Source: UBA7672 sp031419455
GTDB lineage: Bacteria > Pseudomonadota > Alphaproteobacteria > Caulobacterales > Hyphomonadaceae
Reading direction: 5' to 3'
DNA: 14,527 nucleotides
NCBI GenBank assembly: GCA_031419455.1
Contig: JANOKS010000072.1
Coordinates: 1-14,527 of the forward strand
Positions within the stretch are counted from its first letter, which is position 1. Every line of letters starts with the position of its first letter. Made by a program: the position numbers and the translations under genes. The notes beneath the pieces were generated by a model. The model was not told where the DNA came from and searched no databases. It was given only the letters and a program-made list of their open reading frames with translations. Shown here one piece after another: positions 1-7,256 of this stretch.

Positions 1-1
1 G

Positions 2-667
2 CTCTACAGTGCGGATACCGAAGCGCTGCAGGTTCTGTTCCGTCCGCTGTTCACGACGTCGTTCCTCATCGACGACTTCGTTGCCGATGAAGGCTATTTC
101 GGCGCGAAGCAGGTGATCTTCTCCAGCGCGTCGGCCAAGACAGCGTATGCTGCGGCCCAGCTGATAAAGGCGCGCGGCGACGTGAAAGTGGTCGGCCTCA
201 CCTCGCCGTCGAACGTCGGCTACACCAAGGGGCTTGGCTTCTATGATGAGGTTCTGCCCTATGACGCTGTCGCGCAGATGGATGGGGCTGTGCCGTCTGT
301 CTTCATCGACATTGCCGGGAATGCGAGCGTGCAGGCGGCGGTACATGCGAAGTTTGCCGACAAGCTGACCTACAGCTGCTCCGTCGGCGCGACGCATTGG
401 GATGCGTTGCGGCCCGGTCAGCCGCTCGCCGGCCCGGCGCCAAAGATGTTCTTCGCGCCAGATGTGGTCCGCAAGCGCATCGCCGACTGGGGTCCTGCGG
501 CCTTTCAGCAGAAGCTTGCCGAAGCGTGGCGCGCTTTCCTGCCGACCGCAGCGCGCACGACCAGTGTGGTCGAGGGCAAGGGGCTCAACGCCGCCGCCCG
601 CGTGTTCGCTGATCTCGCCAACGGCAAGGCCGATCCGCGGGATGGGCACGTCGTGCGACTGGCGTAG
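2..667 (+). CDS. DUF2855 family protein (3' part, 5' end outside window)
   Basis: This reading frame is open from base 2 to a TAG at 665-667 and gives 221 residues; the start lies outside the window. Family members are around 360 residues, so roughly the first 140 are missing. The line KQVIFSSASAKTAYAAAQ (about residues 36-53 of the visible part) is the characteristic DUF2855 stretch. It sits where medium-chain dehydrogenases/quinone oxidoreductases have their nucleotide-binding Rossmann loop, followed by VKVVGLTSPSNVGYTKGLG and a second strand ending FIDIAGNASVQ. A dehydrogenase-like fold is known for the family; the substrate is unknown and I do not assign one. The gene is followed by a repeat, not by a co-transcribed partner. 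Confidence in the family is good; function is open. Confidence 0.8.
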   Translation, partial: LYSADTEALQVLFRPLFTTSFLIDDFVADEGYFGAKQVIFSSASAKTAYAAAQLIKARGDVKVVGLTSPSNVGYTKGLGFYDEVLPYDAVAQMDGAVPSVFIDIAGNASVQAAVHAKFADKLTYSCSVGATHWDALRPGQPLAGPAPKMFFAPDVVRKRIADWGPAAFQQKLAEAWRAFLPTAARTTSVVEGKGLNAAARVFADLANGKADPRDGHVVRLA

Positions 668-694
668 GGCGGACGCGATTGCCGTTCATGGGCG

Positions 695-786
695 CCTTTG
701 TGCTCTTTGTGCCGCCTTCGTGCCTTTGTGTTGAGATTTTTCAGGCAAACACAAAGGCACAAAGTTTCGCACGAAGGACACGAAGG
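695..786. repeat. REP-like imperfect extragenic palindrome
   Basis: The left arm at 695-732 (built of CCTTTGTG/CTTTGTG/CCTTCGTG units) and the right arm at 748-786 are imperfect reverse complements separated by a 15-nt loop. The inner part, CCTTTGTGTT against AACACAAAGG, pairs perfectly. Outer parts pair with a few mismatches (CCTTCGTG facing CTTTGTG). The element fills most of the 668-844 gap between the DUF2855 gene and the toxin-antitoxin cassette. Sequences made of CTTTGTG/CTTCGTG units are common dispersed extragenic repeats in bacterial genomes. In RNA it would fold into a long hairpin and may separate the flanking transcripts. Confidence 0.75.
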
Positions 787-844
787 ACTTGATGCGCTCC
801 CCACCCCGGCCAATCCGTTAGCACTTCGCAGCCTATCCTGCTGG

Positions 845-1066
845 ATGACGACCCGCATCGAAGCCGTAATCGACCGCTTGCGTGAGCTGCCGGAGCCCGA
901 GCAGGAGATGCTGGCGGGCGAGATCGAAGCGCTGCTGATGGAGCCCGCCTCGCTGCTCAACGCCGCGCAATGGCGTGAGGTTGAAGATGAAATCGATACC
1001 GACGACGGCGTGCGCCTGTCACATGTGGACGTGATGGGCCGGATGCGCGTGAGGTTCGGCCGATGA
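845..1066 (+). CDS. putative antitoxin of a type II toxin-antitoxin pair
   Basis: The protein has 73 residues from the ATG at 845. An in-frame extension to 698 runs through the palindromic repeat and is therefore rejected as the start. The N-terminal half (RIEAVIDRLRELPEPEQEML and on to IEALL, residues 4-31) is an acidic amphipathic helical region typical of short addiction-module antitoxins. The C-terminal part (NAAQWREVEDEIDTDDG, then a basic tail MGRMRVRFGR) resembles the toxin-wrapping tail of such proteins. No ribbon-helix-helix or AbrB motif is obvious. It overlaps the following ParE-like gene by ATGA (1063-1066), indicating translational coupling. The role is inferred mainly from this linkage; the expected function is to neutralise the toxin and repress the operon. 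No convincing Shine-Dalgarno is seen. Confidence 0.65.
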   Translation: MTTRIEAVIDRLRELPEPEQEMLAGEIEALLMEPASLLNAAQWREVEDEIDTDDGVRLSHVDVMGRMRVRFGR

Positions 1067-1344
1067 AAATCTCATGGCGTCCACGCGCGGCCGACGATTT
1101 CGAGGCACTGATCACCAACTCTTCATCGGGCCATATCGCCAACGCCTCGCGCGACAAATCGCTGGTGGAAACCCGCATCCAGCAGCTGGTCCGCTTCGAC
1201 CAGCTGGGTCGCAAGACTCGCCGCCAGGGCGTTCGCGAACTGCCCATCGAGGGCACGCCCTATGTGGTGGTCAGCAAGCGCCTGGGCGAGGAAATCCTGA
1301 TCCTGCGCATGTTCAGCAACGGTTCGGCGATCCAGGCCCGCTGA
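1063..1344 (+). CDS. RelE/ParE superfamily toxin
   Basis: This 93-residue protein has the size and layout of a RelE/ParE toxin. It starts MKISWRPRAADDFEALI, the usual first strand and helix of the fold. The middle segment has VRFDQLGRKTRRQGVRELPI, matching the family pattern of a Gly-Arg turn followed by a G-x-RELP strand. It then shows GTPYVVVSKRLGEEILILRMF, the two last beta strands. ParE members poison DNA gyrase and RelE members cleave mRNA on the ribosome; the sequence alone does not decide which. The RELP and PYVVV motifs fit the ParE side better. It is coupled to the preceding antitoxin by a 4-nt overlap. The usual C-terminal H-x-x-R appears as FSNGSAIQAR, so the last catalytic-type residues are not canonical. 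Confidence 0.85.
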   Translation: MKISWRPRAADDFEALITNSSSGHIANASRDKSLVETRIQQLVRFDQLGRKTRRQGVRELPIEGTPYVVVSKRLGEEILILRMFSNGSAIQAR

Positions 1345-1413
1345 GGCAGGGATTGCTGCTGCCGGGCTCTTTCCACTTGCGAAGCGGGCGATTTTGCCTT
1401 TTTAGCTAGGCGC

Positions 1414-3282
1414 ATGCCTGCTTACCGTTCACGCACCACCACCTTTGGCCGCAACATGGCCGGCGCACGCGCTCTCTGGCGCGCGACCGGCATGAAGGAT
1501 GGCGACTTCTCCAAGCCGATCATCGCGGTCGTGAACTCGTTCACGCAGTTCGTGCCCGGCCACGTCCACCTCAAGGACATGGGGCAGCTGGTCGCGCGCG
1601 AGATCGAGGCGGCGGGCGGCGTCGCGAAGGAGTTCAACACCATCGCGGTCGATGACGGCATCGCGATGGGGCATGGCGGTATGCTGTACTCGCTGCCCAG
1701 CCGCGACCTGATCGCGGACTCGGTCGAGTACATGGTCAATGCGCATTGCGCGGATGCGATGGTGTGCATCTCCAATTGCGACAAGATCACTCCCGGCATG
1801 CTGAACGCGGCGATGCGGCTCAATATTCCGGCGGTGTTCGTTTCGGGCGGGCCGATGGAGGCGGGCAAGGTCATCTGGAAGGACGAGAAGACCGGGGTCA
1901 GCAAGGAGCACAAGCTGGACCTGATCGATGCGATGATGCAGGCGGGCGACGATCGCATTTCGGATGAGCAGGTTGCGGCCGTTGAAGCCGAGGCCTGCCC
2001 GACATGCGGATCGTGCTCGGGCATGTTCACCGCGAACTCGATGAACTGTCTCACCGAGGCGCTGGGGCTTTCGCTGCCGGGCAATGGCACGGTGGTGGCG
2101 ACGCACAAGGATCGCGAGCGGCTGTTCAAGCGGGCGGGGCGGCTGATCGTCGATATCTCGAAGCGCCATTACGAGAAGGACGACATGTCCGTCCTGCCGC
2201 GCAATGTCGCGAGCAAGCAGGCGTTCGAGAACGCCATGGCGCTCGACGTGGCGATGGGCGGTTCGACAAACACTGTATTGCATGTCCTCGCGGCGGCGCG
2301 CGAGGGAGAGATCGATTTCACGATGGACGATATCGACCGCATCTCGCGCGCGACGCCCTGCATCTGCAAGGTGGCGCCGGCGGTGGCGAGCGTGCACATC
2401 GAGGATGTGCACCGCGCGGGCGGCATCATGAGCATCCTTGGCGAGCTGGCGCGCGGCGGGTTGCTCAACACGGAAACCAGCACGGTGCATTCGCCGACGC
2501 TTGGGCACGCCATCGCCTACTGGGACATCCGGCAGTCCAACGATGAAGAGGTCGAGACGTTCTTCAGGGCGGCGCCGGGCGGCGTGCGCACGACGGTGGC
2601 GTTCTCACAGGAAAAGCGCTGGCCAGACCTCGACCGCGACCGTGCGAAGGGCGTCATCCGGTCAAAGGAGAACGCGTTCACGAAGGACGGCGGTCTTGCG
2701 GTGCTCTACGGCAACATCGCCGAGAAGGGCTGCATCGTCAAAACGGCCGGGGTGGACGAAGAGATCTGGACGTTCAACGGCGTCGCGCGCGTGTTCGAGA
2801 GCCAGGACGAGGCGGCGGCTGCGATCCTCAACAACAAGATCGTTGCGGGCGATGTCGTGGTCATCCGCTATGAGGGTCCCAAGGGCGGGCCGGGGATGCA
2901 GGAGATGCTGTATCCGACGACCTACCTGAAATCACGCGGGCTCGGGAAAGTGTGCGCGCTGCTTACGGATGGCCGCTTCTCCGGCGGCACGTCCGGCCTC
3001 TCCATAGGCCACGCCTCGCCCGAAGCGGCGGCAGGCGGCCTCATCGCGCTGGTGGAAGAGGGCGACCGGATCGAGATCGATATCCCGAACCGCTCGATCC
3101 GGCTGGCCGTGGCGGATGATGTGATCGGGCATCGCCGCCGTGCGGAGGAAGCGCGGGGCAAGGACGCCTACACGCCGCACAACCGCAAGCGCGTCGTCTC
3201 GGCAGCGCTGCAGGCCTACGCGGCGCTGGTCACGTCGGCTGACACGGGCGCTGTGCGCGATCTGGGGCAGATCCGGAAGTAG
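1414..3282 (+). CDS. ilvD: dihydroxy-acid dehydratase
   Basis: This complete 622-residue protein is close to the E. coli enzyme in length and sequence. IlvD dehydrates 2,3-dihydroxy-isovalerate and 2,3-dihydroxy-3-methylvalerate to the 2-oxo acids in valine/isoleucine (and indirectly leucine and pantothenate) synthesis in the cytoplasm. Visible key residues are D81 (VDDGIAMGHGG), C122-D123-K124 in SNCDKITPGM, and C195 in EACPTCGSCSGMFTANSMN. These are the Fe-S ligands, Mg ligands and carbamylated lysine positions of the family. The C-terminal DGRFSGGTSGLSIGHASPEAA holds the active-site Ser. The start MPAYRSRTTTFGRNMAGARALW is the normal family N-terminus. No other ilv or leu gene lies nearby, so it appears monocistronic. 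A weak AGCTAGG precedes the ATG. Nothing unusual is seen. Confidence 0.98.
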   Translation: MPAYRSRTTTFGRNMAGARALWRATGMKDGDFSKPIIAVVNSFTQFVPGHVHLKDMGQLVAREIEAAGGVAKEFNTIAVDDGIAMGHGGMLYSLPSRDLIADSVEYMVNAHCADAMVCISNCDKITPGMLNAAMRLNIPAVFVSGGPMEAGKVIWKDEKTGVSKEHKLDLIDAMMQAGDDRISDEQVAAVEAEACPTCGSCSGMFTANSMNCLTEALGLSLPGNGTVVATHKDRERLFKRAGRLIVDISKRHYEKDDMSVLPRNVASKQAFENAMALDVAMGGSTNTVLHVLAAAREGEIDFTMDDIDRISRATPCICKVAPAVASVHIEDVHRAGGIMSILGELARGGLLNTETSTVHSPTLGHAIAYWDIRQSNDEEVETFFRAAPGGVRTTVAFSQEKRWPDLDRDRAKGVIRSKENAFTKDGGLAVLYGNIAEKGCIVKTAGVDEEIWTFNGVARVFESQDEAAAAILNNKIVAGDVVVIRYEGPKGGPGMQEMLYPTTYLKSRGLGKVCALLTDGRFSGGTSGLSIGHASPEAAAGGLIALVEEGDRIEIDIPNRSIRLAVADDVIGHRRRAEEARGKDAYTPHNRKRVVSAALQAYAALVTSADTGAVRDLGQIRK

Positions 3283-3381
3283 GGCGACATCCGGCCGCTA
3301 CGCAGGCGGATGCGGCAAAGCGCTTTGGACCTTCTGCAAGCGTGCTAAGCAGTTGAACGGGGCAAACGACTCGGGGCGGTG

Positions 3382-4407
3382 ATGGCCGAAAAACGCGAAA
3401 TCCTGTCGCTGAGCGATGCGATGGAGGGGCTGCCGAAGGATTTCGGCTTCTTCGCTGACCGCTTCACCGGCACGATCCAGCCAGCCCTTGCCGGGCGCGA
3501 GACCGAACGGGTCAAGGCGGTCGAGCGCCAGCGCAACTTCATCGCCATCGGTGTCGTGCTGGGCGTGGCCATCTTCGCCGGCTTCACGTTCCTTATTCCG
3601 GAAGACGGGATGATGTTCGGCGGCTTCATAGGCGTGTTCGCCGCGATCGGCATGGGCGCCTGGGGTTCGATGGCGCTGAACAAGCTGGGCAAGGAAACCA
3701 AGCTGATGCTGGTCCAGCCGGTCGCGGAGCAATTCGAGATCGACTATCAGGTCACGCCCGGCCGGCCCGCAGACATCACGAATTTCCGCTCGCTCGATCT
3801 CGTGCCCGGCTGGGACCGGGAAAAGTTCGAGGACAGGCTGTCCGGCACGCGCAACGACACGCCGTTCGAATTCTTCGAGGCGCACCTTGAAGAAAAGCGG
3901 ACGACGACGGACGGCAAGGGTCGCACGCGCACCACATGGGTGACCGTGTTCAAGGGCCAGTGCCTTGTCGCGAACTTCCACAAGCAGTTCAACGGCGTCA
4001 CCAAGGTCTATCGCGACGCGGGCGCGCTGAACTTCTTCAAGAAGCTGGGGCAGATGGGCAAGGGCCAGCGTGTGAAGCTGGAAGACCCCGTCTTCGAGAA
4101 GGCGTTCGAGGTCTATTCCACAGACCAGATCGAGGCGCGCTTCATCCTGACGCCAGATTTCATGGAGCGCCTGATCGGCCTCGAGCGCACCTTCAAGGGT
4201 CGGCAGGTGCGGTGCGCCTTCTCCGGCGGCTGCATGTTCCTCGCCTGCGAGGGCAAGAACCTGCTGGAGCCGGGATCGATGCATCGCAAGATGGACGATC
4301 TCGGCCGCGTTCGCGAAATCCTGCAGGACTTCGCGGCGATCTTTCTCCTTATCGACGCGATGAGCCAGCGGCTCACGCCTGATGCGTTGCGGGAGTCGCA
4401 GCCGTAG
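3382..4407 (+). CDS. DUF3137 domain-containing membrane protein
   Basis: The protein has 341 residues from ATG 3382; a GTG directly before it (3379) sits too close to the CGGGG ribosome-binding stretch at 3372-3376. Domains: a cytosolic N-terminal helix region (1-50), two membrane helices (about 53-72, FIAIGVVLGVAIFAGFTFL, and 78-97), then a large soluble domain. That domain has the DUF3137 pattern: conserved VFKGQCLVANFHKQFNG around 190, FEVYSTDQIEARFILTPDFMERL, then a strand pair with GGCMFLACEGKNLLEPG. DUF3137 proteins are of unknown biochemical function and are often annotated only as membrane proteins. The gene stands alone: ilvD ends 99 nt upstream and the 3' end runs into an inverted repeat that supplies the TAG stop. 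Confidence 0.85.
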   Translation: MAEKREILSLSDAMEGLPKDFGFFADRFTGTIQPALAGRETERVKAVERQRNFIAIGVVLGVAIFAGFTFLIPEDGMMFGGFIGVFAAIGMGAWGSMALNKLGKETKLMLVQPVAEQFEIDYQVTPGRPADITNFRSLDLVPGWDREKFEDRLSGTRNDTPFEFFEAHLEEKRTTTDGKGRTRTTWVTVFKGQCLVANFHKQFNGVTKVYRDAGALNFFKKLGQMGKGQRVKLEDPVFEKAFEVYSTDQIEARFILTPDFMERLIGLERTFKGRQVRCAFSGGCMFLACEGKNLLEPGSMHRKMDDLGRVREILQDFAAIFLLIDAMSQRLTPDALRESQP

Positions 4408-4487
4408 GGTGGATAGAGCGAAGCGAAATCCACCATCTCGCGGGCGCGTCGAAACGGTGGATTTCGCTTCGCTCTATCCACCCTACG
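4403..4487. repeat. perfect 32-bp inverted repeat overlapping the DUF3137 stop codon
   Basis: The arm at 4403-4434 (CGTAGGGTGGATAGAGCGAA and on through AGCGAAATCCACC) is the exact reverse complement of 4456-4487, with a 21-nt loop. The stop codon TAG (4405-4407) of the DUF3137 gene lies inside the left arm. The GTAGGGTGGAT...ATCCACCCTAC pattern is that of a dispersed REP-like palindrome well known from many proteobacterial genomes, not a gene-specific terminator. No T-tract follows. A hairpin this long should still block 3' exonucleases and may attenuate read-through into the next gene. Confidence 0.9.
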
Positions 4488-4489
4488 TT

Positions 4490-4524
4490 CGCCCGCCGTG
4501 TGATTCTCCGCGCCACAGCGGGCG
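4490..4524. repeat. second hairpin, CGCCCGCCGTG...CACAGCGGGCG
   Basis: Two 11-nt arms (4490-4500 and 4514-4524) pair with one mismatch around a 13-nt loop, directly after the 32-bp palindrome. No T-run follows, so it is not a canonical terminator. It lies in the leader region 46 nt before the yqhA-like gene. Confidence 0.45.
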
Positions 4525-4570
4525 GGAATCGCGATAACCCCTGCCGATAGCGAAACCGACCGGGACCAAT

Positions 4571-5131
4571 ATGGCCAAGAAACACTTCCTTGAGAGCACA
4601 ATTGAAGGCGGATTGTTCGCCTCGCGCTGGCTGATGGCGCCGTTCTACATCGGACTCGTTGCGGCGCTGGTCGCGTTGATGGTGGTGTTCTTCCAGGAGC
4701 TCGCCCACCAGATCCCGATGCTGTGGACGTTCGACGCCGTCACCCACGCCTATGCGATGACGGCGGACGACGCGATCATGCTGGCCCTGTCGCTGATCGA
4801 CCTGTCGCTGGCGGCAAACCTCGTGCTCATCGTCATGTTCTCCGGCTACGAGAACTTCATCTCCAAGCTCGACGTCGGCGACCACAAGGATCGTCCGGAC
4901 TGGATGGGCACGGTGGATTTCTCCGGCCTGAAGCTGAAACTGGTCGCCTCGATCGTCGCCATCTCGGGCATCGCGCTCTTGAAAGCGTTCCTGGATCTTG
5001 GCGGCGAGGAAGATATGACGCCCACGGCCGAAAAACAGCTGATGTGGCAGGTGATCGTGCACCTCACCTTCGTCGTGTCCGGGGTGCTGCTTGCCTTCAT
5101 GGACTGGCTGACGGGCCACCAGAAGGGCTGA
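4571..5131 (+). CDS. yqhA: YqhA/UPF0114 family inner membrane protein
   Basis: This 186-residue protein matches the UPF0114 (TIGR00645) family in length and sequence. It starts with a short amphipathic segment FLESTIEGGLFASRWLMAP, typical of the family. Four hydrophobic helices are visible: about 22-42, 66-90 (IMLALSLIDLSLAANLVLIV), 120-140 (LKLVASIVAISGIALL) and 155-178 (VIVHLTFVVSGVLLAFMDWL). Between helices 2 and 3 is the family hallmark FSGYENFISKLD, followed by PDWMGTVDFSGLK. The biochemical role of the family is not established. The gene is preceded by two inverted repeats and only a weak CGGGACC ribosome-binding stretch, and followed 28 nt later by a hairpin terminator, so it is probably monocistronic. 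Confidence 0.92.
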   Translation: MAKKHFLESTIEGGLFASRWLMAPFYIGLVAALVALMVVFFQELAHQIPMLWTFDAVTHAYAMTADDAIMLALSLIDLSLAANLVLIVMFSGYENFISKLDVGDHKDRPDWMGTVDFSGLKLKLVASIVAISGIALLKAFLDLGGEEDMTPTAEKQLMWQVIVHLTFVVSGVLLAFMDWLTGHQKG

Positions 5132-5159
5132 GCCGAGACCCATTCCGGACAAGAAAATT

Positions 5160-5182
5160 CCCCGTCGGCTGGGCCGACGGGG
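5160..5182 (-). terminator. strong hairpin, probable bidirectional terminator
   Basis: A perfect 10-bp stem, CCCCGTCGGC (5160-5169) with GCCGACGGGG (5173-5182), closes on a 3-nt loop between the convergent yqhA-like gene (ends 5131) and TIR gene (ends 5298). Read on the minus strand the stem is followed by AATTTTCTTG, a short T-rich tract, which fits a Rho-independent terminator for the xthA-TIR operon. Read on the plus strand it is followed by AGCAAAAGG, so in that direction only the hairpin is convincing. Confidence 0.7.
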
Positions 5183-5297
5183 AGCAAAAGGTGATTCTCG
5201 GGGGAGAGAATGAACCTGCTTACGCACGGCACGCGGCGCTGGATCGTTCGCAAAGCGGCGATGCGGGGAAATTTTGCGGCGGGAATGGGGCCGATAG

Positions 5298-6341
5298 CTA
5301 GCAGGGCGACCAGGTATTGCGCTCGCCGGTCGTCCGGTTCTCCAGCACAAGGTTGAAGTTACGCGGATCGGACGTGGCGACATACTCCGGGCTGAAGATG
5401 TATTGCTGGCCGGCCTCTGAATTCGGCTCGATCAACCGCGTTGTCAGCTGCTGGCCGCTGTCGGCCTCGATCGTGTGCACGTACTGGCTGGTCCCGGTGG
5501 CCGTAAAGACGAGACGGCCTTCGTCCATCGTCACATTGGGACCCTCCTCGCAGGCAAGCCCGTCCCAGTTCCAGCGACCGAGTATCTTGGTCGCGAACAG
5601 GTCCGTCGTTGCTGCGCCTCCGCCCAGCACTGGCGCCGGGGGGACTGGCCGGGCGCCGTTGTCGCAGACGCCATCCACCGGTGTTGAACCGTCCAGGCAT
5701 TCGGCAGCGGGTGCCGTCAGCACCCGGCTTGGATCAAAGCCCGGGCATTCTCCTGTCGTCAGCCGCGGCAGGCCGTTCGAGCAGGCCATGCTTGTCAGCG
5801 CCGGCGACACCGGCGTCTTCGGCGAATAGATCCATTGGGTGAGCCCCGTCGCGCCGGCGACCAGCACGACACCCACCGCGACGCCGACCCAGTTGATCTT
5901 GCGCTGCGGCTGGGTCGCCGCCGCCTGGATCGCGCCCGGCGTGCGCCGCCCGACGCGGTTTTCCACCTCGGCAACCAGCCGCGCCAGTCCCGCGCTGTCG
6001 GGATTGCGCCAGTCGGTGAGGCTCGTCGCCTGGACGACATAGAGCCCCATCGGCAGATCTTCCGCCTCGATCGGGTCGATCATCGCCGGCAGCAGCTTCT
6101 TGGCCTTGCGCGCCACCAGGGCCTCGTGGCGGACATTGTCGCTCTTCACGCTCTCGCGCGACCACAGCACGATCGCGACCTTGCAATTGGCGAGCTTCTC
6201 GCGAATCCACGTGTCCCAGTCCTGCCCCGGCGGCGTCGCCTGATCCCAGAACACGTCGATGCCGCGGGAAGTCAGCGCCTCCTGCACACGCTGCGCCGCT
6301 GCGCGGTCCCGGCTGGAATAGGAGAGAAAGACGTCGGCCAT
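5298..6341 (-). CDS. membrane-anchored TIR-domain protein
   Basis: The chosen start is the ATG at 6341 (MADVFLSYSSRDR), 347 residues, because GAGGGAGA stands just upstream and the TIR domain begins at residue 3; an in-frame extension to 6659 runs into xthA. TIR domain about 3-135: VFLSYSSRD (strand A), GIDVFWDQATPPGQDW (box 2-like region), AIVLWSRESVKSDNVRHEA. E73 in RHEALVARKAKK is at the position of the catalytic Glu of NAD-cleaving TIR domains. One membrane helix follows (about 149-167). The C-terminal 175 residues would lie outside the cytoplasm; they carry Cys in MACSNG, GECPGF, AECLDG, GVCDNG, LACEEG and at the C-terminus (WSPC), and end in a beta-rich domain I do not recognise (LGRWNWDG... 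ATGTSQYVHTIEAD). It is the second gene of an operon after xthA. TIR proteins serve in NAD-depleting immunity or as signalling adaptors; neither is proven here. Confidence 0.88.
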   Translation of the reverse strand: MADVFLSYSSRDRAAAQRVQEALTSRGIDVFWDQATPPGQDWDTWIREKLANCKVAIVLWSRESVKSDNVRHEALVARKAKKLLPAMIDPIEAEDLPMGLYVVQATSLTDWRNPDSAGLARLVAEVENRVGRRTPGAIQAAATQPQRKINWVGVAVGVVLVAGATGLTQWIYSPKTPVSPALTSMACSNGLPRLTTGECPGFDPSRVLTAPAAECLDGSTPVDGVCDNGARPVPPAPVLGGGAATTDLFATKILGRWNWDGLACEEGPNVTMDEGRLVFTATGTSQYVHTIEADSGQQLTTRLIEPNSEAGQQYIFSPEYVATSDPRNFNLVLENRTTGERNTWSPC

Positions 6342-6352
6342 TGGAGTCTCCC

Positions 6353-7132
6353 TCAATCCGCAAACGTCGCCAGCACCGGCACGTGGTCCGATGGCTTTTC
6401 CATCGCCCGCGCCATCCGGTGGATCGCGATCGACTTCAGACGGTCCGCCGCCTGGGGCGAGCACATCAGGTGGTCGATGCGGATGCCCCAGTCCTTCTGC
6501 CACGCACCGGCCTGATAGTCCCAGAAGGTGTATTTCTGGATACGCGCATCGCACGCCATGAAGGCGTCCGTATAGCCCATCCATTGCAGCTGGCGGAAGC
6601 GGTCGCGCGTTTCGGGCCAGGCGAGCGCATCGTCGCCCCATGCTTTCGGGTCCCAGCAATCCTCATCGCGCGGGATACAGTTGAAATCGCCCGCCAGCAC
6701 CACAGACTCTTCCAGGGCAAGCAGTTCCTTCGCCCGTGCATTCAGCCGGTCCATCCACCGCAGCTTGTAGTCGTATTTCGGCCCGGGACGCGGATTGCCG
6801 TTGGGCAGGTAGACTGTCGCGACGCGAAACGGCCGGGGCGCCTCGACCAGCACTTCAAGATAGCGGCTCTGCTCGTCCTCGGACTCGCCGGTCAAGCCGC
6901 GCACTTCGTCTGACAGCGGATGCTTCGAGAGGATCGCAACGCCGTTGTAGGTCTTCTGTCCGAACACCGCGCAGTTGAATCCCAGCGCCTCGATCTCGGC
7001 GCGCGGAAACTTCTCGTCGACGCACTTGATCTCCTGCAGGCACCACACATCGGCGGGGCAAGCGGCCAGCACCTCCAGCACGGTCGGGAGCCGCGCATTG
7101 ACCGAGTTCACGTTCCAGGTCGCGATCTTCAT
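6353..7132 (-). CDS. xthA: exodeoxyribonuclease III (AP endonuclease)
   Basis: This 259-residue protein starts at ATG 7132 (MKIATWNVNSVNARL); the in-frame extension to 7552 is an artefact that crosses the divergent exbD gene. It is the Xth/ExoIII family of Mg-dependent endonuclease/exonuclease/phosphatase fold, cutting at abasic sites and degrading 3' ends in base-excision repair. Motifs seen: N7 in TWNVNS, E34 in CLQEIKC (metal ligand), YNGVAILSK, VATVYLPNGNP, LAGDFNCIP (catalytic Asp and Asn), WGIRIDH, and PSDHVPV at the C-terminus (catalytic His). All catalytic residues are present. It is followed 11 nt later by the TIR gene, whose ribosome-binding site abuts the xthA stop, so the two are co-transcribed. 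It is divergent from exbD across a 124-bp region. Confidence 0.96.
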   Translation of the reverse strand: MKIATWNVNSVNARLPTVLEVLAACPADVWCLQEIKCVDEKFPRAEIEALGFNCAVFGQKTYNGVAILSKHPLSDEVRGLTGESEDEQSRYLEVLVEAPRPFRVATVYLPNGNPRPGPKYDYKLRWMDRLNARAKELLALEESVVLAGDFNCIPRDEDCWDPKAWGDDALAWPETRDRFRQLQWMGYTDAFMACDARIQKYTFWDYQAGAWQKDWGIRIDHLMCSPQAADRLKSIAIHRMARAMEKPSDHVPVLATFAD

Positions 7133-7171
7133 GGCGACAGTGATAGCGGGGCCGGCGGGAAACGGAAGGAC

Positions 7172-7206
7172 TTGCCGCGCGCCTCCGGAAAGATTACAAG
7201 TGTAAT
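7172..7206 (+). promoter_or_regulatory. candidate exbD promoter with BlaI/MecI/CopY-type operator
   Basis: A perfect palindrome ATTACA-AG-TGTAAT occupies 7193-7206, between divergent xthA and exbD. It contains TACANNTGTA, the core recognised by the winged-helix BlaI/MecI/CopY repressor family. A possible -35 TTGCCG (7172-7177) is 17 nt before TACAAG (7195-7200), which could serve as a -10, so a bound repressor would block it. The operator is seen directly; promoter boxes and the regulator are inference, and no such regulator gene is in the window. Confidence 0.6.
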
Positions 7207-7256
7207 ATCTTATCTGGCGCGCAATCGGCATGAAGCACCAAACCGAGGAGGCCGTG

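Noticed and set aside
698..844. Upstream extension of the antitoxin frame
   Set aside because: It translates the palindromic repeat; the ATG at 845 starts the helix typical of antitoxins.
1429..2508. 359-codon minus-strand frame opposite ilvD
   Set aside because: Shadow of ilvD in GC-rich sequence; Arg/His-rich with no recognisable domain.
3298..4284. 328-codon minus-strand frame opposite the DUF3137 gene
   Set aside because: Antisense shadow; the plus strand encodes a recognised domain with membrane helices.
4373..5383. 336-codon minus-strand frame across the 32-bp palindrome and yqhA
   Set aside because: It reads through the repeat and opposite a conserved membrane protein; composition is Arg/His-rich and domain-free.
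845..6341. A defence island joining the toxin-antitoxin pair and the TIR protein
   Set aside because: More than 3.9 kb of housekeeping and unrelated genes separate them, and no further defence genes are seen.
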